From the NCBI GenBank assembly GCA_037367355.1, contig CM074695.1, forward strand, positions 4,030,001 to 4,094,000: a DNA stretch of 64,000 nucleotides. The letters are read 5' to 3'. The notes under the pieces were generated by a model, which was not told the origin of the DNA, did not search any database, and saw only the letters and a list, made by a program, of their open reading frames with translations. This DNA comes from Neoscytalidium dimidiatum. Its lineage: Eukaryota; Ascomycota; Dothideomycetes; Botryosphaeriales; Botryosphaeriaceae. Shown in pieces: positions 34,717 to 44,548 of the stretch. Made by a program: the position numbers and the translations under genes. Every line of letters starts with the position of its first letter. Position 1 is the stretch's first letter.

Positions 34717-35739
34717 GCAGTTTCTGCTGATATGTCCGTGCTTTCCACAGTGGAAGCAAAGACCCTTTCACGCCGTCGCTGTTCTTCCTCCGGCGCCAGC
34801 CGAGGTTTCGTCGTTGGTTGGCATCTAAGTCCATGGGGTCCCGGGGTAGGTTGTTTCGAGGTTGCGCGGTGTTGGCCGAGTATCGGTTTGGCCTGTCTCT
34901 TGTCTGAAATTGAACAGTTGTTGGTCGACTCGGATGGCCGTGTCGATGGTCTCGCTAAGGTCCTTGGGTAATCCGGTGCGGGCGAATTCGGCCTTCACAT
35001 TGTGCTTTAGGCCCTTGTAGAAGATGTATTTGAGGGATTGGTCGTTCCAATTGAGGTAGGAGGCGAGCATGCGGAATTCCGTGACATATTCCGAGACTGA
35101 TCGGGTTTGTCGGAGGTCCTGAATTCGAAGGGCGGCCTCCTGCTCCTCGTTCTTGCTACCAAAGGCTTGTCTGATTGCGTCGGCGAAGCGATTGTAGTTG
35201 GCGAACAGGCTACTGGTTTCCGTACGTGGGATGGCCGAGCGGAAATCCTTTCGATAGGGTTCGAACCACCGTGCTGCTGCGTTACCTCGGAGGTAGGTTC
35301 CTGCAAAGCGGACCCTTTCTCATCGTCCTTGAATGATGCTTTGTAGAATTCAGTAATTCTCTAGTTGGGCCAGGAAGTCGTTGAGCTTACGCCGATCCCC
35401 ATCGTAGGTGTCGGGGTCTTGATCTTTAGTTTGGTGTTGTGGGGGTCGATTCTGATGTCGCGGGGTGGCTGGGGTGGAGGGCCGCATAGTACGGTTGACA
35501 GTAAAGGCTTGTCCTCGAATGAAGTACTCCAGAAGGACTTGGCCGCAGTCCTCACTGGCGTTCTCTGGTACTCTGGGTCCGTTGATTGCTCGACTCAAGG
35601 AGGCTATGCCCGAGGAATATGCTTCCGAAATGAGCAGCCTCATGTTAAGAGCTGGGTTTCCAGGGATCAAGGGACGGATTGACTGAAGCTGTTCCTCCTC
35701 CGTCGGAAGGTTGTTCCTGATTTCGGTCCAGGATGTCAT
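34717..35739 (-). pseudogene. gag of the chromovirus, frameshifted
   Basis: It starts at an ATG at 35739, about 55 bp inside the upstream LTR boundary, and opens with MTSWTEIRNNLPTEEEQLQ. The capsid-like part continues with gag-type motifs in the same frame after two compensating indels near 35345 and 35300 (for example GTYLRGNAAARWFEP and EYVTEFRMLASYLNW). A further break near 34825 precedes a CCHC zinc knuckle (CFHCGKHGHISRNC, 34758-34717). The nucleocapsid would package the RNA. As it stands the frame gives only a 129-residue N-terminal fragment. Confidence 0.85.
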
Positions 35740-35794
35740 GGTTAGTAGTTTTCAGGGTGGGGTTACCTCCGGTGCCTAAGAAAGGTGGTCAAAG

Positions 35795-36179
35795 TGTTAC
35801 GCCGGGACTCTTTCTGGGGGAGTCGAGGCGCGTCGTCAGGCAGCTTGGGCTTTCTAGGGGCCAATACAGTGGTAGGCAGGGGAGGTTCGTACAATAGTAG
35901 GGTAGGAATCAATTGACAAGTTGACCACGAGGGTCCTAACTACGATAAATGAGTGTGGTCTATATACATGGAGTGATCGGTACGATCAGTAGTGATCTGT
36001 AATGTTAACCCACTGATCAGTACTGATCGGTGGTCCGAGCTTTGCTGAGCGAGTGTGCGGTGGTCTGGTGCATCAGTGTCGGTAGGTATTCTGCCGAGTT
36101 AGGCCCCGAGTTGGTCACGTGGGCGGTGAGTAGTCGTAGGGTTTCGTTATCCGCCTTTCTGGGCGACTGTGCCGTAACA
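35795..36179 (-). repeat. LTR, upstream (5', promoter) copy in element orientation
   Basis: 385 bp, identical by eye to 29652-30036. Transcription of gag-pol must start here toward lower coordinates. TATATA at 35961-35966 is a plausible TATA box, and the GATC-palindrome cluster at about 35973-36038 lies directly upstream of it in that orientation. Confidence 0.95.
36015..36028. promoter_or_regulatory. 14-bp perfect palindrome in the LTR promoter
   Basis: GATCAGTACTGATC is self-complementary over 14 bp and sits among other GATC half-sites (TGATCGG, CGATCAG, TGATCTG) about 50 bp upstream of the LTR TATA box. The twin copy is at 29872-29885. It may be an upstream activating site. Confidence 0.45.
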
Positions 36180-36184
36180 CGAAA
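36180..36184. repeat. Target-site duplication, right copy (CGAAA)
   Basis: CGAAA follows the GTAACA end of the right LTR; pairs with 29647-29651. Confidence 0.93.
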
Positions 36185-37558
36185 GGTGTTGTCAATGAAG
36201 CATTGTTCTCTTTTTCACGATGCGTTTGCTGTAGACTTCCGGTCCTCTTTTGGTCACAGCTCCTCGGTTTGGCTCTCATAATCGGTGCAACCTTGTCACC
36301 AACATATGCGGGATTCACAGCAGCGCGTGTATTGCAGGGGTTGTTCGTTTCCCCGCCTCAGGTCATTGGCTTAACGTTCATCCACGACATGTTCTTCTTT
36401 CACGAGCGAACGCGGAAGATTAATTTCTGGTGCGTGTCGTTTCTGATTGGGCCGGTCTTTGCGCCCGTAATGTCATCGCTGCTCCTCGTGAGGCTTGGTT
36501 GGCGCGAAAACTTTGCCGTACTGGCAGGAATGTACGGCTTCTCTCTTCTAATCGTTCTTGCTGCCGGGGATGAGACCTGGTATGACCGGAAAAGCCCCTG
36601 TAACAATCTCAGACGCCGAGGATTCTACGGACGATTGGCTTTACTGACGGGCATCACCGGGTGGAGAACAAAGGGTCGACCAAGTTTGGGATCAGTTTTT
36701 CTGCAGATGGTTCAAGTGCACACGAGACCGCAAATCATCCTTCCGAGTAAGCTGTGTTTCTATGGTGGCCCCGCGCACCCTAACATTGCTCAGAACGCTG
36801 ACTGTGATCATAGCTGTCGGCTTCTACATGGTTTTGGTCATGTGGACCATCGGTTTTGTTACGACTCTCTCATAGATTTTATACGGGGATCCTTACCATT
36901 TCAGTCCTGCTTCCGTGGGCTTCTTCTACTTCAGTCCATGTGTAGGCAGTATTTGCGGTGAGTTTTACGGTAGGGTGTCAAATGATTGGCTGCGCACGCA
37001 CTATATCCGGAAGCACGGCGGTAAATGGTCTCCGGAGACTGGGTTGTGGAATTGCTGGCTTGGGCTGTTGCTGGGCGTTGTGGGCCTCGTGGTATATGGG
37101 CAGGCTTTACAACACCAGCTGTCGTGGGCGGTCCTGGCAGTAGGATACGGGGTCTATGCGGTAGCGCAGAGTACGTATTACGCGTTCCCAGCGTGGCCGA
37201 CACGCCAGTTTCGTCTCTTTCTGCTGACCCATAGCGTCCACCAGCCGTCGTACCAGTAGCTATCACCGCATATCTTCTCGATACCTTTCCGCACCATTCA
37301 GTAATTACCTCTGCAATAATCAACTTGTGGTAAGTGCAGGCATTGCTGGTCCACATCGGTTGAATGCATCGCTTACTTTCGAACTGGCGAACCACCGGCG
37401 GTTTCTGCGTGAGCTATTTTGAGATGAAGTGGGTTTCCCGCGTCGGCGCGGGCGCTACTTTCGGCACACAAGCCGCCATCTTGGTCGCCAGCTTTTCGAC
37501 TATCATTGCTGTGCAGATCTGGGGGAGGAAATGGAGGGCGAAATACCCACCGCCGTAG

Positions 37559-39766
37559 GTCACTTACTGATTGTTGCTCGATCTGAGTCCATGCGACAGC
37601 CCAGATCGGATATCGCAACAGAATCGTACGAGAAGGCGGCTATAGGAAACGATTTGGGCTCCACCGTGATATTTTCTGCTGTCATATTTGCTTCTGGGCA
37701 TCGTGCAACGTGAACGTCTTGGTCCAGGGCGACAATACCTTGACTTAGTGCGGAGATGGGGTGGACAGGAGAAATCCATCATGCAGTATGGTGGCAAATG
37801 CATGATGGGCACAGCAATGAGCCGTGAGACGTAGCTGCAGGGTTCCTCGTGATGCTTTCAGGAACGGCCCTGTGGCCGAGCCTGTCGATATAGTCAAGCA
37901 AGGTCGGACTTTGTCATCCGGCAATGTGCAGCCGGATGCTTGATCAGGGAGAGGGGGGGTCAGCGATCTATCAGGGCGAGTGAATCGCAGTCGGGAAGGC
38001 CGAAGCGACGTGCGAAGCCATGCTCTCGCGTCCAGAAATGAAGACGCATCATCGAGGCCTGCCACAATGATAGAGGCTGAGAGTAGTGAGAGTAGCGTGG
38101 GTAGTGCCGTTGAAGTCCGAGAGGCTATCGGGGGCTTTGATTCGAGCAGTGTTGGACACGTGAAGCGGACTGGGCGGCGGTTGTCTAAGGAGAATGCAAT
38201 AAGGTGGCACAGCTGCATGGCTGACTGTCAAGCGTGGTGCTGCAGAAAAGTCTTGCCAGATCCCTTGCGGTGCGCGCACTGCTATTGTCCCGGGCTGGAG
38301 TGGCGGGCGCCGGCAGTTGAGCACTGGCGTGTAGGGCGTCGCGGCCCCTGTAAATGGCGGGCGATGGGGTGGAGAGGGCTGAGAAGGAGCAGAGCCGTTG
38401 TGCGCCACGTGATAGAGGCAAGCAGCCGTCGGGGATGGGGCTTGCAACGGGCCGGGCGTGCAGAGGTCGAGAACAGCGGGCGTGCACGAAGAGAGCAGCT
38501 CGAGGGAGCGAGGACAGGGTAGGGATGGCGGCGGTCTATTGGCTTGGCGGGCCTTTGGCAGGTTTTGGCAGGCAATCGGAGAATTGCTGGCAAAAAAGAC
38601 GGCTGCTGCCAGGTGCCAGGTGCCAGGTGCCAGGTGCCAGACGTTCCTTCCTGGAGGTCACACGGCGCGCCTGTCTCGGCAGCGGGCATGGAGCGCGCAA
38701 CAGACCTCTGGGCCGCTGGACCGCGAGATCCCAAGACTGCGAGACTACGAGAGACGGCGAGACACGGTCGCTTCGCAGCACAGAGCGAGCGACGTCAACG
38801 CGCGTTCCTGGCGATTGCGCAGCATGGGAGCTAAGCGGGACGAGGGCGCAGCAGCCACAAGACGGCCCCGCGGCTCTTATTTTTGGGCCTGTGGCCCTGC
38901 GGTCTGGCCGCTCCGGCTCAGGAACCCTCGCCGGCGGTCAACCCTGCTGGCAGAGCCATGCGCATAGAAAAGGTGATTACTCCTGCCGACGTATTGGCTG
39001 CCTGCCCGGATTGCCCAGCCAAACATGATTCGTACGCCATGGAGCTCCTCGACTGCCGGGCCGCTGCTTTGGGCGGCCGCGGCCGCTTTGGGATGCTGGA
39101 GGCGTGGTCTGACAGCTCAGATTATTATTGCCTATGCTCACCGGCCACACGCGTGTTTCCACTCGCCTGCCGCGCCGGCTGCCCCCGACTTGGAGCCTTG
39201 CCCCAAGCCGTTAATTGCACTGCTGCTTTGGGAGCCAGGCCTCAGATGTGGCGCTCCTGCACGCGCTAAAGACTCATGGCTTGCTGGGCCACAGGAGGGA
39301 GGGCGTTGACAGCCCGCAGCAGCCCTCCGATCCACGCATTCGGGGGCTTTCGAGCGGCCGTTCTGCAGCTGCCCGCATGAAAGACGGCCTGCCGCCCTTC
39401 AACACCGCCCCAGAAGCCCAGAGGCACCGCTCGCGCTCCCACCCTCGTCGCTCGCTTTGTGCGGTTGCTCAAACTCCTCCGCTGTCTTTGTTCGCGGATC
39501 TTCACCACCACTGGCCCTCCCGTCGTACGGCCCGTTTCGATCTGCAAGGGGCTCCCGACTCTCGACCATTCCCCCGGCTGCCTGCAGAGCTTCCACAGCT
39601 CACGCTCGCGCTCACGCCCGCCGCCCCGTGCAATTGCTGCAGAACCGCCAGCCCAGCGCCAGCTCTGCGCGTGCACGCTGCTGTTGGGCAGACGGAGCGT
39701 GACCGACGCGGCTTGAGATTAAAGGATGCTCTGGCCCTGTAGGCGGGGTTCCTCGGCCTTGCGATC
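37559..39766. other. Intergenic spacer, GC-rich, no supported gene
   Basis: About 2.2 kb. Long frames exist on both strands (for example 38354-39028 +, 38282-38734 -), but they overlap, have biased Arg/Pro/Ala composition and no motifs. One short tandem repeat is present. Confidence 0.5.
38608..38640. repeat. Short tandem repeat, 7-bp unit (GCCAGGT)
   Basis: About four and a half uninterrupted copies of a 7-bp unit, 33 bp in all, in a GC-rich spacer. Confidence 0.9.
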
Positions 39767-41136
39767 ATGAGCGTTTTGGACGACAGCAGCTCGTTCTCGT
39801 CGTGCAGCTGCACCCAGCGGGGCCCGCCCATGGCCTGCCAACAGCGAGCTGCAGCCCAGAGGCCCAGGTGCGCGATAACGGGTCTGTCGCACCATGGCCG
39901 GCGCCGCCTGAGACATCGCCCTCCGCCCTCCAAGCGTGCGGCGTCTCGTCTCCGTCATATATCTCGGCTCCGACCTGCGCTGCGACCAGCAACCGCCCTC
40001 CCAGCTTTTGGTCGCACGCTGGTGCTCGTCCTGTTCGCGCTGTTGTTGTGCTGCGGATGCGCCTCTGCTGCAGGGACTCAGACTGATCGGCAGCGGCTGC
40101 GTTCGCTAGCTCGCAGAGGAGAGATCGTATACGATCGCAGCGCTCCTCCTCCCTCGCCCCGACATATGCCGCTGCTGGACCGCCGCCAGTCCGGCGATGA
40201 CGACTCTGCCTCCTCCGCACTGCCCACCACGCTGGTCCCCACGCGCACATCATCTGGCTCCTCTGCCACCTCCCTGGTCGCCGACACGGGCTCCTCGTCG
40301 ACGTCCATTCCACAGCCATTCGATTCGAGCCTAGGCTCCAACTTCACCAGCCCCAGCTGTCCCAACTTCTTCAATTCCTTCCTCGATAACAGCACCTTCG
40401 TGGATTGCGTGCCGCTGTCCCTCCTTCTCCAAGTATGCGGCCTCCCGTCTCATTTGCATTCCGGCGATCCCACTAACAATCACAGACCTCAAGCTCCTTC
40501 TTCGATGCCACCCGCTCTCTCGTGCGCACCACCCAGGTGCTCGATGCGTCATGTTCGGTCAATTTCACTCAGTGCAGCGCTATGATGGATCAGTTGGCAA
40601 CGGAGCTAGTTAAAGAAGACAATTGTGGCCCAGACTACAAGGCGAGCAACCCCACCGTGTTGCAGGCTTACAAGGGGCTCGTGGCGTACGCGCCCGTGTA
40701 TCAAGCCGGCTGCATGCGGGATTCGTCAGGAAGCTATTGTACGTGTTTCCTCCCCTGATTCACTGGTGCCTGCGCTGTCCCGCTGACTGTGCGGAATTCA
40801 GGTTTTGCTAATGCCATAACGAATTCCACGTCGCCCACGGATTCCTACCCTTACTATCTCCCTGTTGGCGTGGCGCTGCCCGGCGGTTCCCGACCCACCT
40901 GCAACTCGTGCCTCCAAAGGACCATGGATGCCTTCTGGACCTTCACGTCGAACAAAACGCAACCGATCAGTCAGACGTACGCCCAAGCTGCAGGAGTGGT
41001 CAATATCCAGTGCGGGCCCAATTTTGTGAACGCGACAGTGGCCACATCGACGTCTGGCGGAGTAATGATGCATGCCCCGCTGCCAGGCCTATCGTCAGCA
41101 GCCCTCCTAATTGCGCTATTTACCTTTCTTCTCTGA
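39767..41136 (+). CDS. Secreted, probably GPI-anchored fungal protein (DUF7729-like)
   Basis: Three exons (39767-40432, 40486-40738, 40802-41136) encode 417 residues; introns are 53 and 63 nt. The first 80 residues are basic, then one hydrophobic segment (LVLVLFALLLCCGCASA) acts as signal peptide or anchor. A Ser/Thr-rich stem follows, then a domain with regularly spaced cysteines and N-glycosylation sites (NFTSPSCPNF, DNSTFVDC, CSVNFTQCSAMM, CNSCLQRTMDAFW, NIQCGPNFVNAT). The C-terminus, hydrophobic after a small-residue stretch (LPGLSSAALLIALFTFLL), looks like a GPI-attachment signal. The layout matches fungal cell-surface proteins of the DUF7729 kind; function is unknown. The long basic leader is odd; a later ATG at 39832 would shorten but not remove it. 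Confidence 0.8.
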
Positions 41137-42436
41137 ACGAGGCAGAAGCGCTCCGAGTGTGATCGAGGATTCATGAAACACCTGCCGGAGCATGGGTTCG
41201 CTCATGGGCTTCCCGCAGCTAAAACCTAAAGCTAGGGAAACTTCCCGGGAATCCCGCTTGGGGTCTTGGCTCCCGCGTCTGATTAGACACGACTCGCAAA
41301 GCTCTGCGGGCCGGCTCTCCTTTAATTTATCGCACCTCAGAACAACTCGCCACGATGTTGATACCGGCGCACATACCCTCAGGATACTCTCATACATAAT
41401 TTTTTCCTTTTACACATATACAGCGATGGCGCACTGGACCTTTTCTTTGATTCATACCCCCGACCTGCGGAGATGGGAATACCCGCGAAGGATCAGCGCT
41501 ACCCGAGACCGGATCTGTGCCCAACAATCTTTGGGAAATGAGGTCCCCTTTATAGAATTGACACAGAGGCTTCTCTTTGCTGGCCTTGATAGCCAGCGTA
41601 CATGGACATAGGGACTGGCGGTGCTGGATAGATTTGGCCTGGCGAGGTCTTGTTGACGACGTTGATGAAGCTGTACAAATCTAATAGACTTGTCCGTAAC
41701 TACTGTGGAGTGAGAAACTGTATGGCGCAGACGTGTCGTGTGATTTGCACGCAAGCACCGGCAACGAGCTCCCGGCGTTCCTGACTCGGCTGAGCGGCAG
41801 GTCGGGCATTGCCGATTGGCCGGCTGACGACAGGAACCGATCGCACAGAAGTTTGTTCCTGTTCCCAGGCAGCCGATCGAAGCCCGATGAGCTGCACGAC
41901 TTTCTGGCGTATCATACGCACGCAGCTGCATTGTTGTTCGCTATGGTGGGACGGTACACAGTATTGCAGGACTCAGAGATGGCGGGGAGACTGGGGAACC
42001 CTGGCCAGGGCAGCGTGCGTCGTCCCCGGTTGATCGGCCGGCTGTGGCTTGGCGACGGGGAAGCACAACGTGTCTGAGAGCGCTGGGAGGCGATCAACTC
42101 TCTCTCTCTCTCTCTCTCTCTCCCCCTCTCTTCCCCTCTCTCTCGTGGGTGTGCTTGTGTAGCTCTGCAAGCGGCGCGTGGGTGCAGCTGGCAGCCAGGA
42201 ACAGGAAGCAAGCGGCGCAGCGACGGCAGAGAAACGGCGGCCGGGAACGACGCTGGCATGCAGACCTTGCCAAAACACGCCTCGTTTCAAGACAGCAGAT
42301 CTATCCTTATCCCTGTGTGCGACGTCAGCCTTAAACCTACGCTCTGCTGGCCTCACCCGCTGCGCAAAGGATATCACTGCACGACCACCCGCTCCCAACC
42401 CCTCGTGCAAGCCCCCGCCGCAACAGCACCCTCGGT
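41137..42436. other. Intergenic spacer with CT microsatellite
   Basis: About 1.3 kb. A (CT)12 tract with further CT-rich sequence lies about 300 bp upstream of the next start codon, common in fungal promoters. No supported frame. Confidence 0.55.
42098..42122. repeat. (CT)12 microsatellite
   Basis: Perfect CT dinucleotide run followed by impure CT-rich sequence to about 42144, in the probable promoter of the gene at 42437. Confidence 0.95.
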
Positions 42437-44548
42437 ATGGCTACAGCGGGTGTGATGCGGCTCGACGCCGCTCCCACGCGCCGGCAGGACATCGTTTCCG
42501 CGATCCTGAGCAGCTACGGAGACAGCAGCAGAGACGCCGACGATGACGATGTGTACCTGGACGATTATTACACGCAGGCCCAGACGTCGCCTGCACCCCC
42601 GCCGGCGTCTGCGCCCGCCGCAGATGCAGCTGCAGCGCTGCCTGTGCAATCTGCACCCGTGTCGCCGGTGGTCAAGGACAAGCCGCTGCCGCCGCTGGTC
42701 GGCGTCCAACTGCGAGGTGGGTGTGCCCCGAAGCCCTTGCTGGAGCCGGTTGCGATCGTCGCCGCCGACATTCTTGCTCCCGGGGCGCCGTGCGGTAAAC
42801 ACTGCGCTCCACCGCACCTGTTATTTCCGCAACATGGCGATAGGCGTCATATGAGATGCGCTTAGCCAAGAGCCTCGCTGACCGCGCTCTGATGCAGTGG
42901 CCGATGCGCCAGCAGCCTCGCACCCGGGCCCGCCTGCCGGAAACACGCAGGAACCGAAGATGCTCATCTCACGCTCACTGTCGTTTCGCGGCAGACGCCA
43001 AAAGCCACCAGACCTGAAGCTGGCCCGCAGCAACGGCTCCACAGCCCTCACTGCGGGCTCCGCTGCCACGCCTGCCAAGACCGACACCAGCTCCCCGTCA
43101 CCTTCCCTGACACTCTCCGCTCCTAACCTCCAACACCAGCCCACCCCCGACCGTGCCAAAGCCCACGCTGCCGCCCGCTTGCTCAACGAGCTACCCCTGC
43201 CGCCCACCCCGCCGCAGCCCCCCGCGAAACCCGAGCTACGCAGGCCGACTGATCCAGCCATCACCGCTGCCGGCGCGGCTACCATGGGGAACAAGGCCTC
43301 GAAGGCCGCTGGCGACCAGGCATTGCCCTCGCAACGCTCCAAGTTCTCTTTGCGCCGCAAGCCTGTCAAGAAGGATGCGTCGCCACCTGCCCACCAGACC
43401 AATGGCGCCCCTATAGCTCCAGCTCAGGGACATGTCGCACCAGGAGCTCAAGCTGCGGCCGCGCAAGCTCAGCCGCAAGCTCAAGCTGCCACTCCAGCAG
43501 TACAGAACCCCCGCTCCCACGCGCTGCTGCAACGTCCAGCAACCGAACCGCAGTCTTCCCCATCGCAGCCTGATGGCAACACCGTGAACGAGCCCAACCG
43601 CAATTCACAGTCGATTTCCACCACGCTATCGGAAGCTACCGTCGTTAGGGATCGCTCAAACTCACCGCCAACTGAGCCTGACGACGAGGAGCCGATTACG
43701 CCCACGTTGAAGCCCACACCGGCCGATTTGCTCCCCTCCCCCAGCCCTGTTCCCGAGGAGAGTCCGTCGAAATACGGCGTGGTTAAGAAGCCCAGTAGCT
43801 CGACCATGAAAGAGCAGAAGGTTGCTATGCATTATCGTGGAAAGAGCAGCACGGGCTTCGACATCTTCAAGGTAGGCGCCCCTCCATCACATGCAAAGTC
43901 TCCCTTGGTGCGCGTCGTTCTTTGTGCTTAACACGTTCGTTTACTCTCAGCGATTGTGAGAATAACTGAAACTTCCAGTCTTCGACGAACAAGCTCCAGA
44001 ACACCAAGCCCTACAAGAACACCCTTTCGCCGCCGATCTCACCAACCCCTGCCAACGTCTCTACCACTCCCTCTTCTGCCCTCGCATCACTGCCACTTAC
44101 GTCTCCGACCGAAAGCTCAAGTCCGACACTCATCAGTCCGACTGAACCAACCTTCGAACTCTTCAACACACAATGTCGGCCTGAAAGGACAATCGCGCCC
44201 CGGTTGAATTGTGTTCACACGCAATGCTTCCATAATCACCGAAGGTTCCACCGAAGCAACAATCGCATACTTCCCGTCGGTTGCATGTTATGCTTCTCAA
44301 CCTCCCCGGAGTTCCAGTGGACTTGCACATGGTGTGCTCTGCGTATCTGCCAGGGTTGCCGCGCGAAACTTGAATCGATCCCACGGAAAAGCCTGGACAT
44401 ATTTATCGGGGAGAAGATAGGGGAGCAGATTGTTGACGGGAACAATGGTACGGACATGGGTTCAGCAAGAAATAAGGAAAATTTGATGGTTAAGAGGACG
44501 AGAAGATCAGTGCACGAACCAAAGAAGGTCGTCGTGTGGGAGGCTTAA
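42437..44548 (+). CDS. Unrecognised protein, disordered with a C-terminal multi-Cys (zinc) module
   Basis: Three exons (42437-42716, 42898-43871, 43979-44548) encode 607 residues; introns are 181 and 107 nt. Residues 1-450 are Pro/Ala/Gln/Ser-rich with basic and acidic patches (SLSFRGRRQKPPDLK, FSLRRKPVKKD, SPPTEPDDEEPITPT) and read as disordered. The last third carries a compact cysteine module: LNCVHTQCFHNHRRFHR, then VGCMLCFST, WTCTWCALRICQGCR, that is a C-x4-C, three C-x2-C pairs and nearby His, which suggests two bound zinc ions. It looks RING- or zinc-ribbon-like but fits no class I can name. The tail is basic. A protein-protein or nucleic-acid-binding adaptor is possible; that is inference. 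Confidence 0.78.

Larger units (their letters stand above)
29652..36179 (-). mobile_element. Ty3/gypsy chromovirus LTR retrotransposon (6528 bp), recent insertion
   Basis: A complete element lies within intron 2 of the MFS gene, antisense to it. It has 385-bp LTRs with TGTTAC...GTAACA ends and 5-bp target duplications CGAAA on both sides. Internal order on the minus strand is gag (zinc knuckle), protease, reverse transcriptase, RNase H, integrase with HHCC and DDE parts, then a chromodomain, which places it in the chromovirus branch of Ty3/gypsy. A purine tract borders the downstream LTR. I found no convincing tRNA primer-binding site next to the upstream LTR (sequence after 35794 reads CTTTGACCACC on the minus strand). 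An extra gene lies antisense between pol and the downstream LTR. The LTRs are identical by eye, yet coding frames are broken. Confidence 0.95.
29153..37558 (+). pseudogene. MFS transporter gene (DHA1-like), split by a retroelement and otherwise damaged
   Basis: The exons read 29153-29342, 29403-29640, [retroelement in intron], 36235-36746, 36814-37170, 37245-37329 and about 37387-37558. The product would be a 12-helix drug:H+ antiporter type MFS protein: an acidic N-terminus ending GKIILIPQPS, then DPDDPLNWPRSRKL, an early GPGG...PLTERFGR loop, GLFVSPPQVIGL, and late motifs such as GQALQHQLSWAVLAVGYG, RTTGGF and a C-terminal WGRKWRAKYPPP. Three things are wrong. Intron 2, about 61 nt without the insert, now holds a 6.5-kb element. 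An in-frame TAG at 36873-36875 sits where relatives have Gln (TLSQ-type). The last intron lacks an AG acceptor: TG precedes the G that continues the frame at 37387. Everything else still reads, so loss of function looks recent. Confidence 0.85.

Noticed and set aside
35770..35794. Primer-binding site next to the upstream LTR
   Set aside because: CTTTGACCACC does not match the usual TGG-starting sites and I could not find a complementary start in the LTR for self-priming; left undecided.
29652..36179. RIP-type mutation of the retroelement
   Set aside because: The breaks are mostly indels, not C-to-T stops, and the LTRs are identical, so RIP is not supported for the element.
38354..39028. 224-codon plus frame in the GC-rich spacer
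   Set aside because: Overlapped by equally long minus frames; no motif, intron signal or sensible composition.
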